Origin: Hymenobacter jeongseonensis
GTDB taxonomy: Bacteria; Bacteroidota; Bacteroidia; Cytophagales; Hymenobacteraceae
Reading direction: 5' to 3'
Assembly (NCBI RefSeq): GCF_015694725.1
Contig: NZ_JADQDQ010000006.1
Coordinates: forward strand, 62,001 to 126,000
DNA length: 64,000 bases
Shown here: positions 54,001-61,028 of the stretch, in pieces
How the letters are laid out: each line of letters begins with the position of its first letter
Position numbering within the stretch: the first letter of the stretch is position 1
Translations under genes and position numbers: made by a program
Notes under the pieces: generated by a model
Database searches by the model: none
What the model was told of the DNA's origin: nothing
The model's input: only the letters and a program-made list of their open reading frames with translations

Positions 54001-54200
54001 GCCTACAGAACGTGACGCTGGGCTACGATTTCGGCAGCCTGCTCACGACCGACTCCAACCTGCAAGTCTCGCTGGCCGGCACCAACCTGCTGGTGCTAAC
54101 CAAGTACACCGGCCTCGACCCCGAGCGGGCCTTCGGCATCGACAGCAATTTCTACCCGCTGCCCCGCACCCTCACGCTGGGCGTCAACTTCGGCTTCTAA
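51081..54200 (+). CDS. susC: SusC-like TonB-dependent outer-membrane oligosaccharide transporter
   Basis: A 1039-residue SusC/RagA-family protein. After a signal-peptide-like leader (about 1-38) comes the carboxypeptidase-like domain ('ITGRVVDAKGEGIPGVTVLV', about 55-135). The plug domain follows ('NEAVVVGYGTARRQDVTGSV', 'LIQGKLAGVQITTGGGAPGE', 'RIRGGSSLNASNDPLIVIDG', 'ILITTKKG'). The rest is a 22-strand-type barrel ending in 'GVNFGF' with the terminal phenylalanine expected for outer-membrane insertion. It takes up starch-derived oligosaccharides bound by SusD, powered by TonB/ExbBD. A TonB box near residue 140 is plausible. The susD gene starts 13 bases downstream. Length is normal for the family. 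Confidence 0.96.
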   Translation: MAHLLPPILSRHLLRASVLTSVLGNLAASTTFAHSASAVPLPAFAAISSSNVLADGSITGRVVDAKGEGIPGVTVLVEGTTLGASTDANGSFTIANVPAGPHNLVYSSVGLNSSRVAVTVVDGQTAQVAPTTLTENATQLNEAVVVGYGTARRQDVTGSVATITTKDFVKGQVTSPEQLIQGKLAGVQITTGGGAPGEVGVIRIRGGSSLNASNDPLIVIDGVPVDNSGINGAGNPLSLVNPSDIETFTVLKDASATAIYGSRASNGVILITTKKGVDGEKTRVNLTSQVSRSTNYGKVDVLDGAAYRNLYNAARADGSIPAGAPSYIGTANTDWQDAIYRTAWTTDNTASVTGSVKHVPYRVSVGYLGQQGTLRTGNLKRNSASIGLSPKLFDNHLRVDVNVKGTWADYRFADQGAIGAAVRFNPTQPIRSGNDDFNGYYEWLDPANGTTPYSLSDRNPLALLNDKRDRSSVKRSIGNVQFDYSLHFLPDLHANVNLGYDISRSAGTVDIPATSSLAYVADPLLRGEMRRYRQEKNNKLLETYLNYAKQIGDHRVEALAGYSYQDFYTYSPFYRTFTAAGTLRDPTAPAGNPGKTQYTLLSYYGRVNYNFKDKYLLTGTLRADASSRFSPETRWGYFPAGSVAWRVNQEAFLADSKTVSDLKLRVSYGITGQQDVAGVAGDYPYLGGYKQEGGSVRQIFGNDTIFTLRPAPYDRNLKWEETTTYDAGIDFGLFSNRLTGSVDVYLRKTNDLLAVIPISVGTNFSNTLLTNIGNLENRGVELALNYNVLRGERLNWSVNFNATMNRSKITKLTQVEDPAYQGTPIGNVGNFQFVQINTVGYAPNTFFLYKQKYDDSGKPLQGPTNSASPLQYEDLNGDGEINERDRVRSESPAPKAILGFSSNLSYGKASLAFTLRSNLGNYVYNNVDAGQGNYYGLNTGLGYSANVVPNIYLSGFRAGQPYSDFYLQDASFVRLQNVTLGYDFGSLLTTDSNLQVSLAGTNLLVLTKYTGLDPERAFGIDSNFYPLPRTLTLGVNFGF

Positions 54201-54213
54201 TCGCGCTTTCTCT

Positions 54214-55842
54214 ATGAAATCCCACCCCCTCCTGCGCCGGGCCGGCCTTGCCGTGGCCGTAGCGGCTTCCCTGCTCACCGGCGGCCTCGCGTCCTGCACC
54301 AAGGACCTCGACCGTCTGCCTTTTTACGACCTCAACACCGAATCGGTGTACCGCGACCCGGCCAACCACGTGCGGGTGCTGGCCAAGCTCTACGCCGGCT
54401 TCAACCTCTCGGGCGACCCCGGCCAGCCCGACGTATTTGCCGGCCAAGGCAAAGACGAAGGGGAAACCTCCTACCTGCGCGCCTACTGGTACCTGCAAGA
54501 GCTGGTGACCGACGAGGCCGTGGTGGCCTGGAACAGCGTGCCGCTGCAAGAGCTGAACCGCACCACCTGGTCGTCGAGCAATGACCTTATCAACAACAGC
54601 TACACCCGCATTTTCTACGAAATCACGCTCTGCAACGAGTTTATCCGCGAAACCAGCGACGACAAGCTCAGCACCCGCGGCATCACGGGGACCGACGCCG
54701 ACAATGCCCGCACCTACCGCGCCGAAGCCCGATTCCTGCGGGCGCTGGCCTACTACCACGCCCTCGACCTGTACGGCAACGTGCCCTTCGTGACCGAAGC
54801 CGACGAACCCGGCAAAACGCTGCCCAAGCAAACGACCCGCGCAGCGCTGTTCGGCTACATCGAGTCGGAGCTGAAAGGCATTGAGGCGGCGCTGCGGCCC
54901 GCTCATTCGGCTCCCTACGGCCGCGCCGACCAGGGTGCTGCCTGGGCGCTGCTGGCCAAGCTGTACCTCAATGCTGAGGTGTATACTGGCACCGCCCGCT
55001 ACACCGACTGCATCACCTACTGCAACAAAATCACGGCCACCAACTATGCATTGGCACCAGAATACCGCCTGCTGTTCCTGGCCGACAACAACGTGACGGC
55101 CGCCTCGGAAATCATTTTCCCCATCACCAGCGACGGCCGCGCTACCCAGAGCTACGGCGGCACCACCTACCTCATCCACGCCGCCATCGGCGGGCGGATG
55201 TTGGGCAGCGGCTTCGGCGTGAACAGCGGCTGGGCCGGCAACCGCACCCGCCGCAACCTGCCCCTGCTGTTCCCCACCGTGCCGGGCCAGTTTGATACCC
55301 GCGCCATGTTCTTCACCAACGGCCAGAACCTGGAAATCGCCGACCTGACCCTCTTTACCGATGGCTACGGCGTGACGAAGTGGCGGAACAAGACCTCGAC
55401 CGGCGCCGACGGCTCGGACCCGGGCGGAACGTTTGTCGACACCGACTTTCCGCTGCTCCGCCTCGGCGACGTGTACCTGATGTACGCCGAAGCCGTGCTG
55501 CGCGGCGGCACCGGCGGCAGCCAAACCCAGGCCCTGACCTACGTGAATGCCCTGCGTGACCGCGCCTATGGCAACACGGGCGGCACCACCGCCGGCCGCA
55601 TCACAGCGGCCGAACTCACAACCGACTTCCTGCTTGAGGAGCGGGGCCGGGAGCTGTACTGGGAAGCCACGCGCCGCACCGATTTGGTGCGCTTCGGCAA
55701 GTTCACCAGCGGCAGCTACCTGTGGCCGTGGAAGGGCGGCGTGGCCAACGGCCAGGGCATCGACGCCAAGTTCAACCTGTTTCCGCTGCCGTCGGCCGAC
55801 CTCGTGGCCAACCCCACGCTGGCGCAAAACCCCGGCTACTAA
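54214..55842 (+). CDS. susD: SusD/RagB-family starch-binding lipoprotein
   Basis: A 542-residue surface lipoprotein partner of SusC. The lipobox is 'LASC' near residue 28, followed by 'TKDLDRLPFYDLNTESVY', a typical SusD start. Helical TPR-like segments include 'TYRAEARFLRALAYYHALDL' and 'GNVPFVTEAD'. The C-terminal motif 'LLEERGRELYWEATRRTDLV' with 'RFGKF' and the final 'LFPLPSADLVANPTLAQNPG' are diagnostic of SusD. It lids the SusC barrel and captures malto-oligosaccharides at the cell surface. The family call is firm, and starch as ligand follows from the neighbouring amylases. An imperfect inverted repeat follows the gene. Confidence 0.96.
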   Translation: MKSHPLLRRAGLAVAVAASLLTGGLASCTKDLDRLPFYDLNTESVYRDPANHVRVLAKLYAGFNLSGDPGQPDVFAGQGKDEGETSYLRAYWYLQELVTDEAVVAWNSVPLQELNRTTWSSSNDLINNSYTRIFYEITLCNEFIRETSDDKLSTRGITGTDADNARTYRAEARFLRALAYYHALDLYGNVPFVTEADEPGKTLPKQTTRAALFGYIESELKGIEAALRPAHSAPYGRADQGAAWALLAKLYLNAEVYTGTARYTDCITYCNKITATNYALAPEYRLLFLADNNVTAASEIIFPITSDGRATQSYGGTTYLIHAAIGGRMLGSGFGVNSGWAGNRTRRNLPLLFPTVPGQFDTRAMFFTNGQNLEIADLTLFTDGYGVTKWRNKTSTGADGSDPGGTFVDTDFPLLRLGDVYLMYAEAVLRGGTGGSQTQALTYVNALRDRAYGNTGGTTAGRITAAELTTDFLLEERGRELYWEATRRTDLVRFGKFTSGSYLWPWKGGVANGQGIDAKFNLFPLPSADLVANPTLAQNPGY

Positions 55843-55865
55843 GCCGCGAGCGCAGCTGCTTCTAG

Positions 55866-55971
55866 TTCAGGACTTAAGGCCTAGCCCTCCACAGGTGGGA
55901 AAACGGGTGGAAACCTCGGATGGCATTGGTACTGCCAGCTTTAGGAGGCCCACCAGGCTTTAAGCCCTGAA
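55866..55971. repeat. Imperfect inverted repeat after susD
   Basis: The arms ttcaggacttaaggcct (55866-55882) and aggctttaagccctgaa (55955-55971) pair at 15 of 17 positions around a 72-base loop that itself has short complementary pieces. In the transcript it would form a large stem between susD and the downstream genes. Confidence 0.6.
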
Positions 55972-56069
55972 CCGGAAGAACTGCCGAGTGCGGCCCGGCA
56001 GCGCACCCCGCTGGCCCGCATTTGGCCCAATCACGCATTTCCCACCCACCCTTTTACTGGTCTAACGTC

Positions 56070-57236
56070 ATGAAAAAAACATTTACGCTCGTTTTGGCCG
56101 CTACGCTAGCGGCGGCCTCATTCAGCGCCCAGGCGCAGATTACCCTGGATGGCATCATCTCGGCCGGCGAAATTGGCACCACACCGGGCAAGTACGCCTC
56201 ACTGGGGGCCTTCACGCCCACCCACGTGGGCGACGCCGGCTTCGGCTTTGCCGGCCTGCTACGGATGTACGGCGCCAACAGCAGCACTAAACTCTACATC
56301 GGCCTGGCCGGCACTATTGAGGCCGGGGGCAACAACTTCCAGCTATACATGGACTTGCCCAACAAAACCGGCGTGCCCGTGGGCACGGGCCTGCCCGCCA
56401 TTGCAGGCGCTACCACGGTATTTGGCACGTTTGCCGGCGGCAGCATCGGCGGAACCAAGCTGGAACTGGAAGCGGATGCGGCCATTGCCACCACCGGCAA
56501 CGGCGACGTGCAAGCCGCCATCTACACGGCCACCACGGGCGTGGCCAAGTCGCTCGGCGACGGCCTGAGCGCCACCACGACTAAAGACGGAGTGCCCAAC
56601 ACCTTGCCCAGTTCTTCGACCACCGGCGCCTACAGCCTGTTTGCGGGCACCCGCGTGGCTTACCTAGCCCCCACGGGCAACATCACCACCAACCCCGGCA
56701 ACGCCAACGGCGGCGGAGAAGGCTCCTACGCCCTGGAATACGAGTTTGACCGCGCCGCCCTGGGCCTGCCTTCGGGCGCGTCCATCGTACGCGTGATGGC
56801 GGCTTACGTGAGCGGCGACGCCTTTTGGTCGTCGGATGTGATTCCGGAAGTGACCGGCAACAACAACACCAACCTCGGTTTTAGCCCTGACTTTACGGAC
56901 AACACGAAACTTCCCGGCACCCAGGCCGCTACGGTGAACGTGACCGTGCTCAGCAGCCGCAGGGCCGATGAGGCCGTGGTAGCCATGAGTGTGTTCCCCA
57001 ACCCGGCGCAGGGCGAATCCACGATTTCCTACCAAGTGCAGGGCCGCGCCCAAGCCGTGGCCGTGCGCGTCACCGATTTGCTGGGCCGCGAGGTCCGCAC
57101 CCTCGTCAATGCCCAGCAGCGGGTAGGGTTTCACGAACTGAAGGTGGCCACCGGTGACCTGGCCGTGGGCGCTTACCTGGTGAAGGTGCAGGTGGGCGAT
57201 AAGGTTGCCACTCGTCGTCTGGCGGTAACCCGCTAG
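56070..57236 (+). CDS. T9SS-sorted surface protein in the SusE/SusF position
   Basis: A 388-residue exported protein. The start at 56070 opens a signal peptide ('KKTFTLVLAATLAAASFSAQAQ'); 16 further upstream codons are open but not leader-like. The body (25-300) is a beta-sandwich-like domain ('LDGIISAGEIGTTPGKYA', 'GLLRMYGANSSTKLYIGLAG', 'NFQLYMDLPNKTGVPVG'), which resembles DOMON/CBM9-type carbohydrate-binding folds. The last ~85 residues are a T9SS type A domain ('MSVFPNPAQGES', 'VTDLLGREVRTLV', 'GAYLVKVQVGDKVATRRLAV'). It has no lipobox, unlike SusE/SusF. In this locus it probably binds starch at the surface, but that is inference from position and fold pattern. Confidence 0.8.
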   Translation: MKKTFTLVLAATLAAASFSAQAQITLDGIISAGEIGTTPGKYASLGAFTPTHVGDAGFGFAGLLRMYGANSSTKLYIGLAGTIEAGGNNFQLYMDLPNKTGVPVGTGLPAIAGATTVFGTFAGGSIGGTKLELEADAAIATTGNGDVQAAIYTATTGVAKSLGDGLSATTTKDGVPNTLPSSSTTGAYSLFAGTRVAYLAPTGNITTNPGNANGGGEGSYALEYEFDRAALGLPSGASIVRVMAAYVSGDAFWSSDVIPEVTGNNNTNLGFSPDFTDNTKLPGTQAATVNVTVLSSRRADEAVVAMSVFPNPAQGESTISYQVQGRAQAVAVRVTDLLGREVRTLVNAQQRVGFHELKVATGDLAVGAYLVKVQVGDKVATRRLAVTR

Positions 57237-57319
57237 CCTTTTTTATAAGCCATTAAACTGTTTTGAATTAGCAGAGTGGGTGGCAAGCTCGTTATAATTT
57301 CCACTTTCCATTTTCCTTA

Positions 57320-59542
57320 ATGCCTATATCCTTTTCTCCACGGATTACGGGCCGCCTGCTTGGGCTGGCGACAGCCGTACTTGGCCTCAGCGCCACGGCT
57401 TCGGCCCAAACGCGGGTGCTGTTCGTGGGCAACAGCTTCACACACGGCCAGTACGCGCCGGCGCTCAACTACAACGCCGCGGCCATCACCGATGTGAATT
57501 TTGGCCTGCCCGCCACCAACCCCCGCGCCCACGACCCGGGCATGCCGGCTGCTTTTGGCGGCGTGCCCGGCATTTTCAAGAAATTCACCACGCAGGCCGG
57601 GCTGAATTATGACGTGCACATTGAGGCGGTGAGCGGCAAGTCGCTGGAGTTTCACAACACCAATGCCCTGTCGGTCATCGCGCAGCCGGGCTGGGACAAA
57701 GTGGTACTGCAGGAACAAAGCACCCGCCCCACGCCCACCGCCCGCGGGGGCAACCGGGCGCTGTTCTACACCTATTCCACGCTGCTGGAGCAGGCCATTC
57801 ACGGGGCCAGCCCCGCCGCGCAGGTGTACCTGCACGGCACCTGGGCCCGGCCCGACTTTACCTATCCGGCCGGCAGCCGCTACGCCGGCCTGCCCATCGA
57901 CTCGATGGCCCAGGACCTGCACAATAGCTACTACCAAGCGTTTGCCACCAATGGCCGTTTCGCCGCCGTGGCCCCGGTGGGCGATGCCTGGCTGCGCGCC
58001 ATCACGGCGGGCGTGGCCGTACGCAACCCGTACACGCCCGATGCCAGCAAAATCAACCTGTGGGCCTCCGACCAGGTGCACGCCAGCAAATGGGGCAGCT
58101 ACCTCAGCGCCTTGGTGCTGTTTCACCAACTCACCAACGTGGACCCGCGCACCCTCGGGGCCGCCGAGGTGGCGGCTATAGACTTAGGCATTACGCCTGC
58201 CGACGCCGCGGTCCTACAACAGATTGCCTATGAGCAAGTAGCACTGCCCACCAACGCTACCGCCTTCACGCCCGGCAACGTGGCCGTGGTGCGGGTGGGC
58301 GATGGCACGGCCACGCTCACCACCGCCGCCACCGCTGAGTTTGTGGATGAGTACACGCTGGACGGCACGCTGGTGCGCAGCATTGCCATGCCCACGGCCG
58401 ACAACGGCACCGCGCTGGCCTTCACCAACAGCGGCACGGCCACTTCGGACAACATCACCCGCTCGGCCGACGGCCGCTACCTGCTGCTGACCGGCTACAA
58501 CGCCGTGCCCGGCACGGCCGCCATCGTGACGAGCACCAACAGCGGCACCACCAACAACCGCTTGGTGGCCCGCATCAGAGCCACGGGCACGGTGGAAACC
58601 AACACCCGCATCAACGATGCCTTTTCGGGCTCCAACATACGCTCGGCGGTGAGTACCGATGGCAGCGCGTTTTACGTGTCGGGCGGCAACAGCGGCATTC
58701 GCTACGTGCCCTTTGGCAACGCCGGGCCGACGACGGCGCTGAGCAGCGGCCCGGTGGTGAATTTCCGCATTCTAGGCATTGCCGGGGGCAACCTCTACGC
58801 CACCTCGGCCACGGGGTCCAACTACGGCCTGAACCAGATTGGCACGGGCTTGCCCACGGCGGCCGGCGCAGCCGTCACGCTGCTACCGGGCTTCCCCACG
58901 GCCAGCGTCGCCAGCCCCTACGGCTTCTACTTTGCCGACCTAAGCGCCACCGTACCGGGCTTGGATGTGGTGTACGTGGCCGATGATGCGGCCACCGGCG
59001 GCATCCGGAAATGGAGCCTCGTGGACGGTATCTGGATGCTTAACGGCACCGTTGGCGGCTCGGCTACGGCGCTCTTGCGCGGCCTCACGGGCCAATTGGT
59101 TGGCACGGCGGTGCAGCTGGTAGCCAGCGGCGGCGGCGGTCTGTATACCATCACCGACCAAGCCGGTTACAACGTGGCACCCAGCACCAATGCCCTGCCC
59201 GCGCCCTTCGTGCCGCTGGCGGCCAATACTTCCTTCCGGGGCGTGGCCTTTGCGCCGATGGCCACGGCGCTGGCCGCGGCCCAGCCGGCGGCTGCGCCCC
59301 AGGTAGGCGTGTTTCCCAACCCGGCCACCAACCAAATTACCATGCAACTTGGTGGGCTGAATGGGCCGGTGGGGACGGTACGAGCCACGCTGCTCAATAT
59401 GCTGGGCCAAGTGGTGGCCGAGCAGCAGGGCACGGGCAGCTTGCTGACATTCAACGTAAACGCTGTGGCCAACGGGGTGTACCTGTTGCGCCTGCAAACG
59501 GCCGCCGGCACAACCAGTCGCCGGGTGGAGGTGCGGCGGTAG
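57320..59542 (+). CDS. T9SS-sorted protein: SGNH/DUF4886-like hydrolase domain plus repeat domain
   Basis: A 740-residue exported protein. After the signal peptide ('GLATAVLGLSATASAQ') comes an SGNH-like domain (about 30-290), with block I 'VLFVGNSFTHGQYAPAL' and a late Asp/His pair in 'WASDQVHASKWGSYLSA'. This resembles DUF4886 and carbohydrate esterases. Residues ~300-640 are beta-rich repeats ('VVRVGDGTATLTTAATAEFV', 'AFYVSGGNSGIRYVPFGNAG', 'YATSATGSNYGLNQI') like a propeller or surface lectin. The C-terminus is a T9SS type A domain ('VGVFPNPATNQ', 'LNMLGQVVAEQQG', 'GVYLLRLQTAAGTTSRRVEV'). An SGNH esterase is not part of a classical sus locus; it may remove acyl groups from polysaccharide or simply bind it. 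Confidence 0.8.
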   Translation: MPISFSPRITGRLLGLATAVLGLSATASAQTRVLFVGNSFTHGQYAPALNYNAAAITDVNFGLPATNPRAHDPGMPAAFGGVPGIFKKFTTQAGLNYDVHIEAVSGKSLEFHNTNALSVIAQPGWDKVVLQEQSTRPTPTARGGNRALFYTYSTLLEQAIHGASPAAQVYLHGTWARPDFTYPAGSRYAGLPIDSMAQDLHNSYYQAFATNGRFAAVAPVGDAWLRAITAGVAVRNPYTPDASKINLWASDQVHASKWGSYLSALVLFHQLTNVDPRTLGAAEVAAIDLGITPADAAVLQQIAYEQVALPTNATAFTPGNVAVVRVGDGTATLTTAATAEFVDEYTLDGTLVRSIAMPTADNGTALAFTNSGTATSDNITRSADGRYLLLTGYNAVPGTAAIVTSTNSGTTNNRLVARIRATGTVETNTRINDAFSGSNIRSAVSTDGSAFYVSGGNSGIRYVPFGNAGPTTALSSGPVVNFRILGIAGGNLYATSATGSNYGLNQIGTGLPTAAGAAVTLLPGFPTASVASPYGFYFADLSATVPGLDVVYVADDAATGGIRKWSLVDGIWMLNGTVGGSATALLRGLTGQLVGTAVQLVASGGGGLYTITDQAGYNVAPSTNALPAPFVPLAANTSFRGVAFAPMATALAAAQPAAAPQVGVFPNPATNQITMQLGGLNGPVGTVRATLLNMLGQVVAEQQGTGSLLTFNVNAVANGVYLLRLQTAAGTTSRRVEVRR

Positions 59543-59600
59543 GTAGCTGCGCAAGGCCTCGCTGCTTCAGGGTGCGCCAAGCATAACACAAAAGTATCTT

Positions 59601-60974
59601 ATGAATAAAAGCACCTTTTTTTCCTCCCTGACGCTGCTGGCCGGTTTGATTGGGGCGGGCTCGGCCGGAGCCCAAACCGCGGCAAAAGTTGCATCCAAAG
59701 ACCCCGCACCATATGGCAAGCCCTTCGCCGGCGTGCCGGCCAGCCAGAACGCGACCATCTACCAGGTCAACATGCGTGGGTTTAGCCAGGAAGGGACTTT
59801 TCGGGGCGTGCTGGCCCGAATGGATTCCATCAAAGCGCTGGGGGTGAACGTAGTGTATCTGATGCCCATTTTCCCCATTGGGAAGCTACGGGCGGTGGAT
59901 TCGCCGTTTGCAGTGCGCGACTACACGGCAGTAAATCCGGAGTTCGGCACGCTGGCCGACCTGCGCGCGCTGGTGGACGCCGCCCACTCCCGCGGCCTGG
60001 CCGTGATGCTGGACTGGGTGGGCAACCACACTAGCTTCGACCACGCCTGGGTTGCGCAGCACCCCGACTGGTACGTGCACGACGCCAGCGGCGCCATCGT
60101 GAACCCGATTCCGGAGTGGAAGGACATTGCCCAGCTCGATTTTGCCAAGCCCGCGATGCGGGCCGCCATGATTAGCGCCCTGCGCTACTGGGTGTTCGCG
60201 GCCAACATCGACGGCTACCGCTTCGACTACGCGGATGGGCCGACGCAGGCGTTTTTCACGGAGGCCCTGCAAAATCTCAACAGCATCAAAACCCACAAGC
60301 TGCTGCTGCTGGCCGAGGGCGATAAAAAGAAGTACTACCTGAAAGGCGGCTTCCAGATGTGCTACGATTTCGGCTTCATCAACGTGCTCAAGCACGACAT
60401 CTTTGCTCAGGGCAAAAGCGTGAAGCTCATCGACTCGGTGAACACGGCCAACTACCGCGACACCCCGCCCTCGGCCCGCATGCTGCGCTACACTTCCAAC
60501 CACGACGTTAACGCTTGGGAAGGCACGCCACAGCAGCTGTTTGGGGGCGAGCGTGGGTCCATGGCCGCTTTTGTGGTGGCGTCCTACATGAAGGCCGTGC
60601 CCCTGATTTACAATGGCCAGGAAGTGGGCCACCCCGAGCGCATCCCCTTCATGGGGCCGCGCAAGCCCATCAACTGGGCTGTGAAATCGCCACTGACCCA
60701 GGAATACAAGCGGCTAATTCGCTTCCGCAACGGCAGCAACGCCGTGCGCAACGGCGCGTTGGCCTCGTATAGCACCGACGACGTATGCGCCTTTACCAAA
60801 ATCGACGGCAACGAAAAGGTACTGACGCTGGTGAACCTCCGCAATGCCCCGGTTAGCTACCAGGTGCCCGCCAGCGTGGGCGCCGCCGGCTGGCGCAATG
60901 CGTTCGACGGCCAGTCCGTTGCGCTGTCTCAATTGACTTTACAACCTTTCCAATACCTTATTCTAACAAAGTGA
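59601..60974 (+). CDS. GH13 alpha-amylase/neopullulanase, exported (SusA-like)
   Basis: A 457-residue glycoside hydrolase family 13 enzyme. It has a signal peptidase I leader ('FFSSLTLLAGLIGAGSAGAQ') and so is probably periplasmic. The four conserved GH13 regions are present: I 'DWVGNH', II 'GYRFDYAD' with the nucleophile aspartate, III 'LLLLAEGD' with the acid/base glutamate, and IV 'TSNHDV'. It lacks large starch-binding additions and is compact. It is closely similar to the amylase at 63200, for example 'NPEFGTLADLRALVDAAHSR' versus the same motif there, so the two arose by duplication. It should cleave malto-oligosaccharides imported by SusC/D. Confidence 0.94.
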   Translation: MNKSTFFSSLTLLAGLIGAGSAGAQTAAKVASKDPAPYGKPFAGVPASQNATIYQVNMRGFSQEGTFRGVLARMDSIKALGVNVVYLMPIFPIGKLRAVDSPFAVRDYTAVNPEFGTLADLRALVDAAHSRGLAVMLDWVGNHTSFDHAWVAQHPDWYVHDASGAIVNPIPEWKDIAQLDFAKPAMRAAMISALRYWVFAANIDGYRFDYADGPTQAFFTEALQNLNSIKTHKLLLLAEGDKKKYYLKGGFQMCYDFGFINVLKHDIFAQGKSVKLIDSVNTANYRDTPPSARMLRYTSNHDVNAWEGTPQQLFGGERGSMAAFVVASYMKAVPLIYNGQEVGHPERIPFMGPRKPINWAVKSPLTQEYKRLIRFRNGSNAVRNGALASYSTDDVCAFTKIDGNEKVLTLVNLRNAPVSYQVPASVGAAGWRNAFDGQSVALSQLTLQPFQYLILTK

Positions 60975-61028
60975 CTGGTGGCAGCCGGCCCCCCGGCGCG
61001 AGATTTGCCATCATTCTAAAACTTCACA

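Noticed and set aside
54184..55827. A 547-codon open frame on the minus strand across susD (and a 414-codon one across susC, 51498-52742)
   Set aside because: They are mirror frames of GC-rich genes with clear SusC/SusD motifs on the + strand. The products are low-complexity Gly/Ala/Val/His/Arg sequences with no domain.
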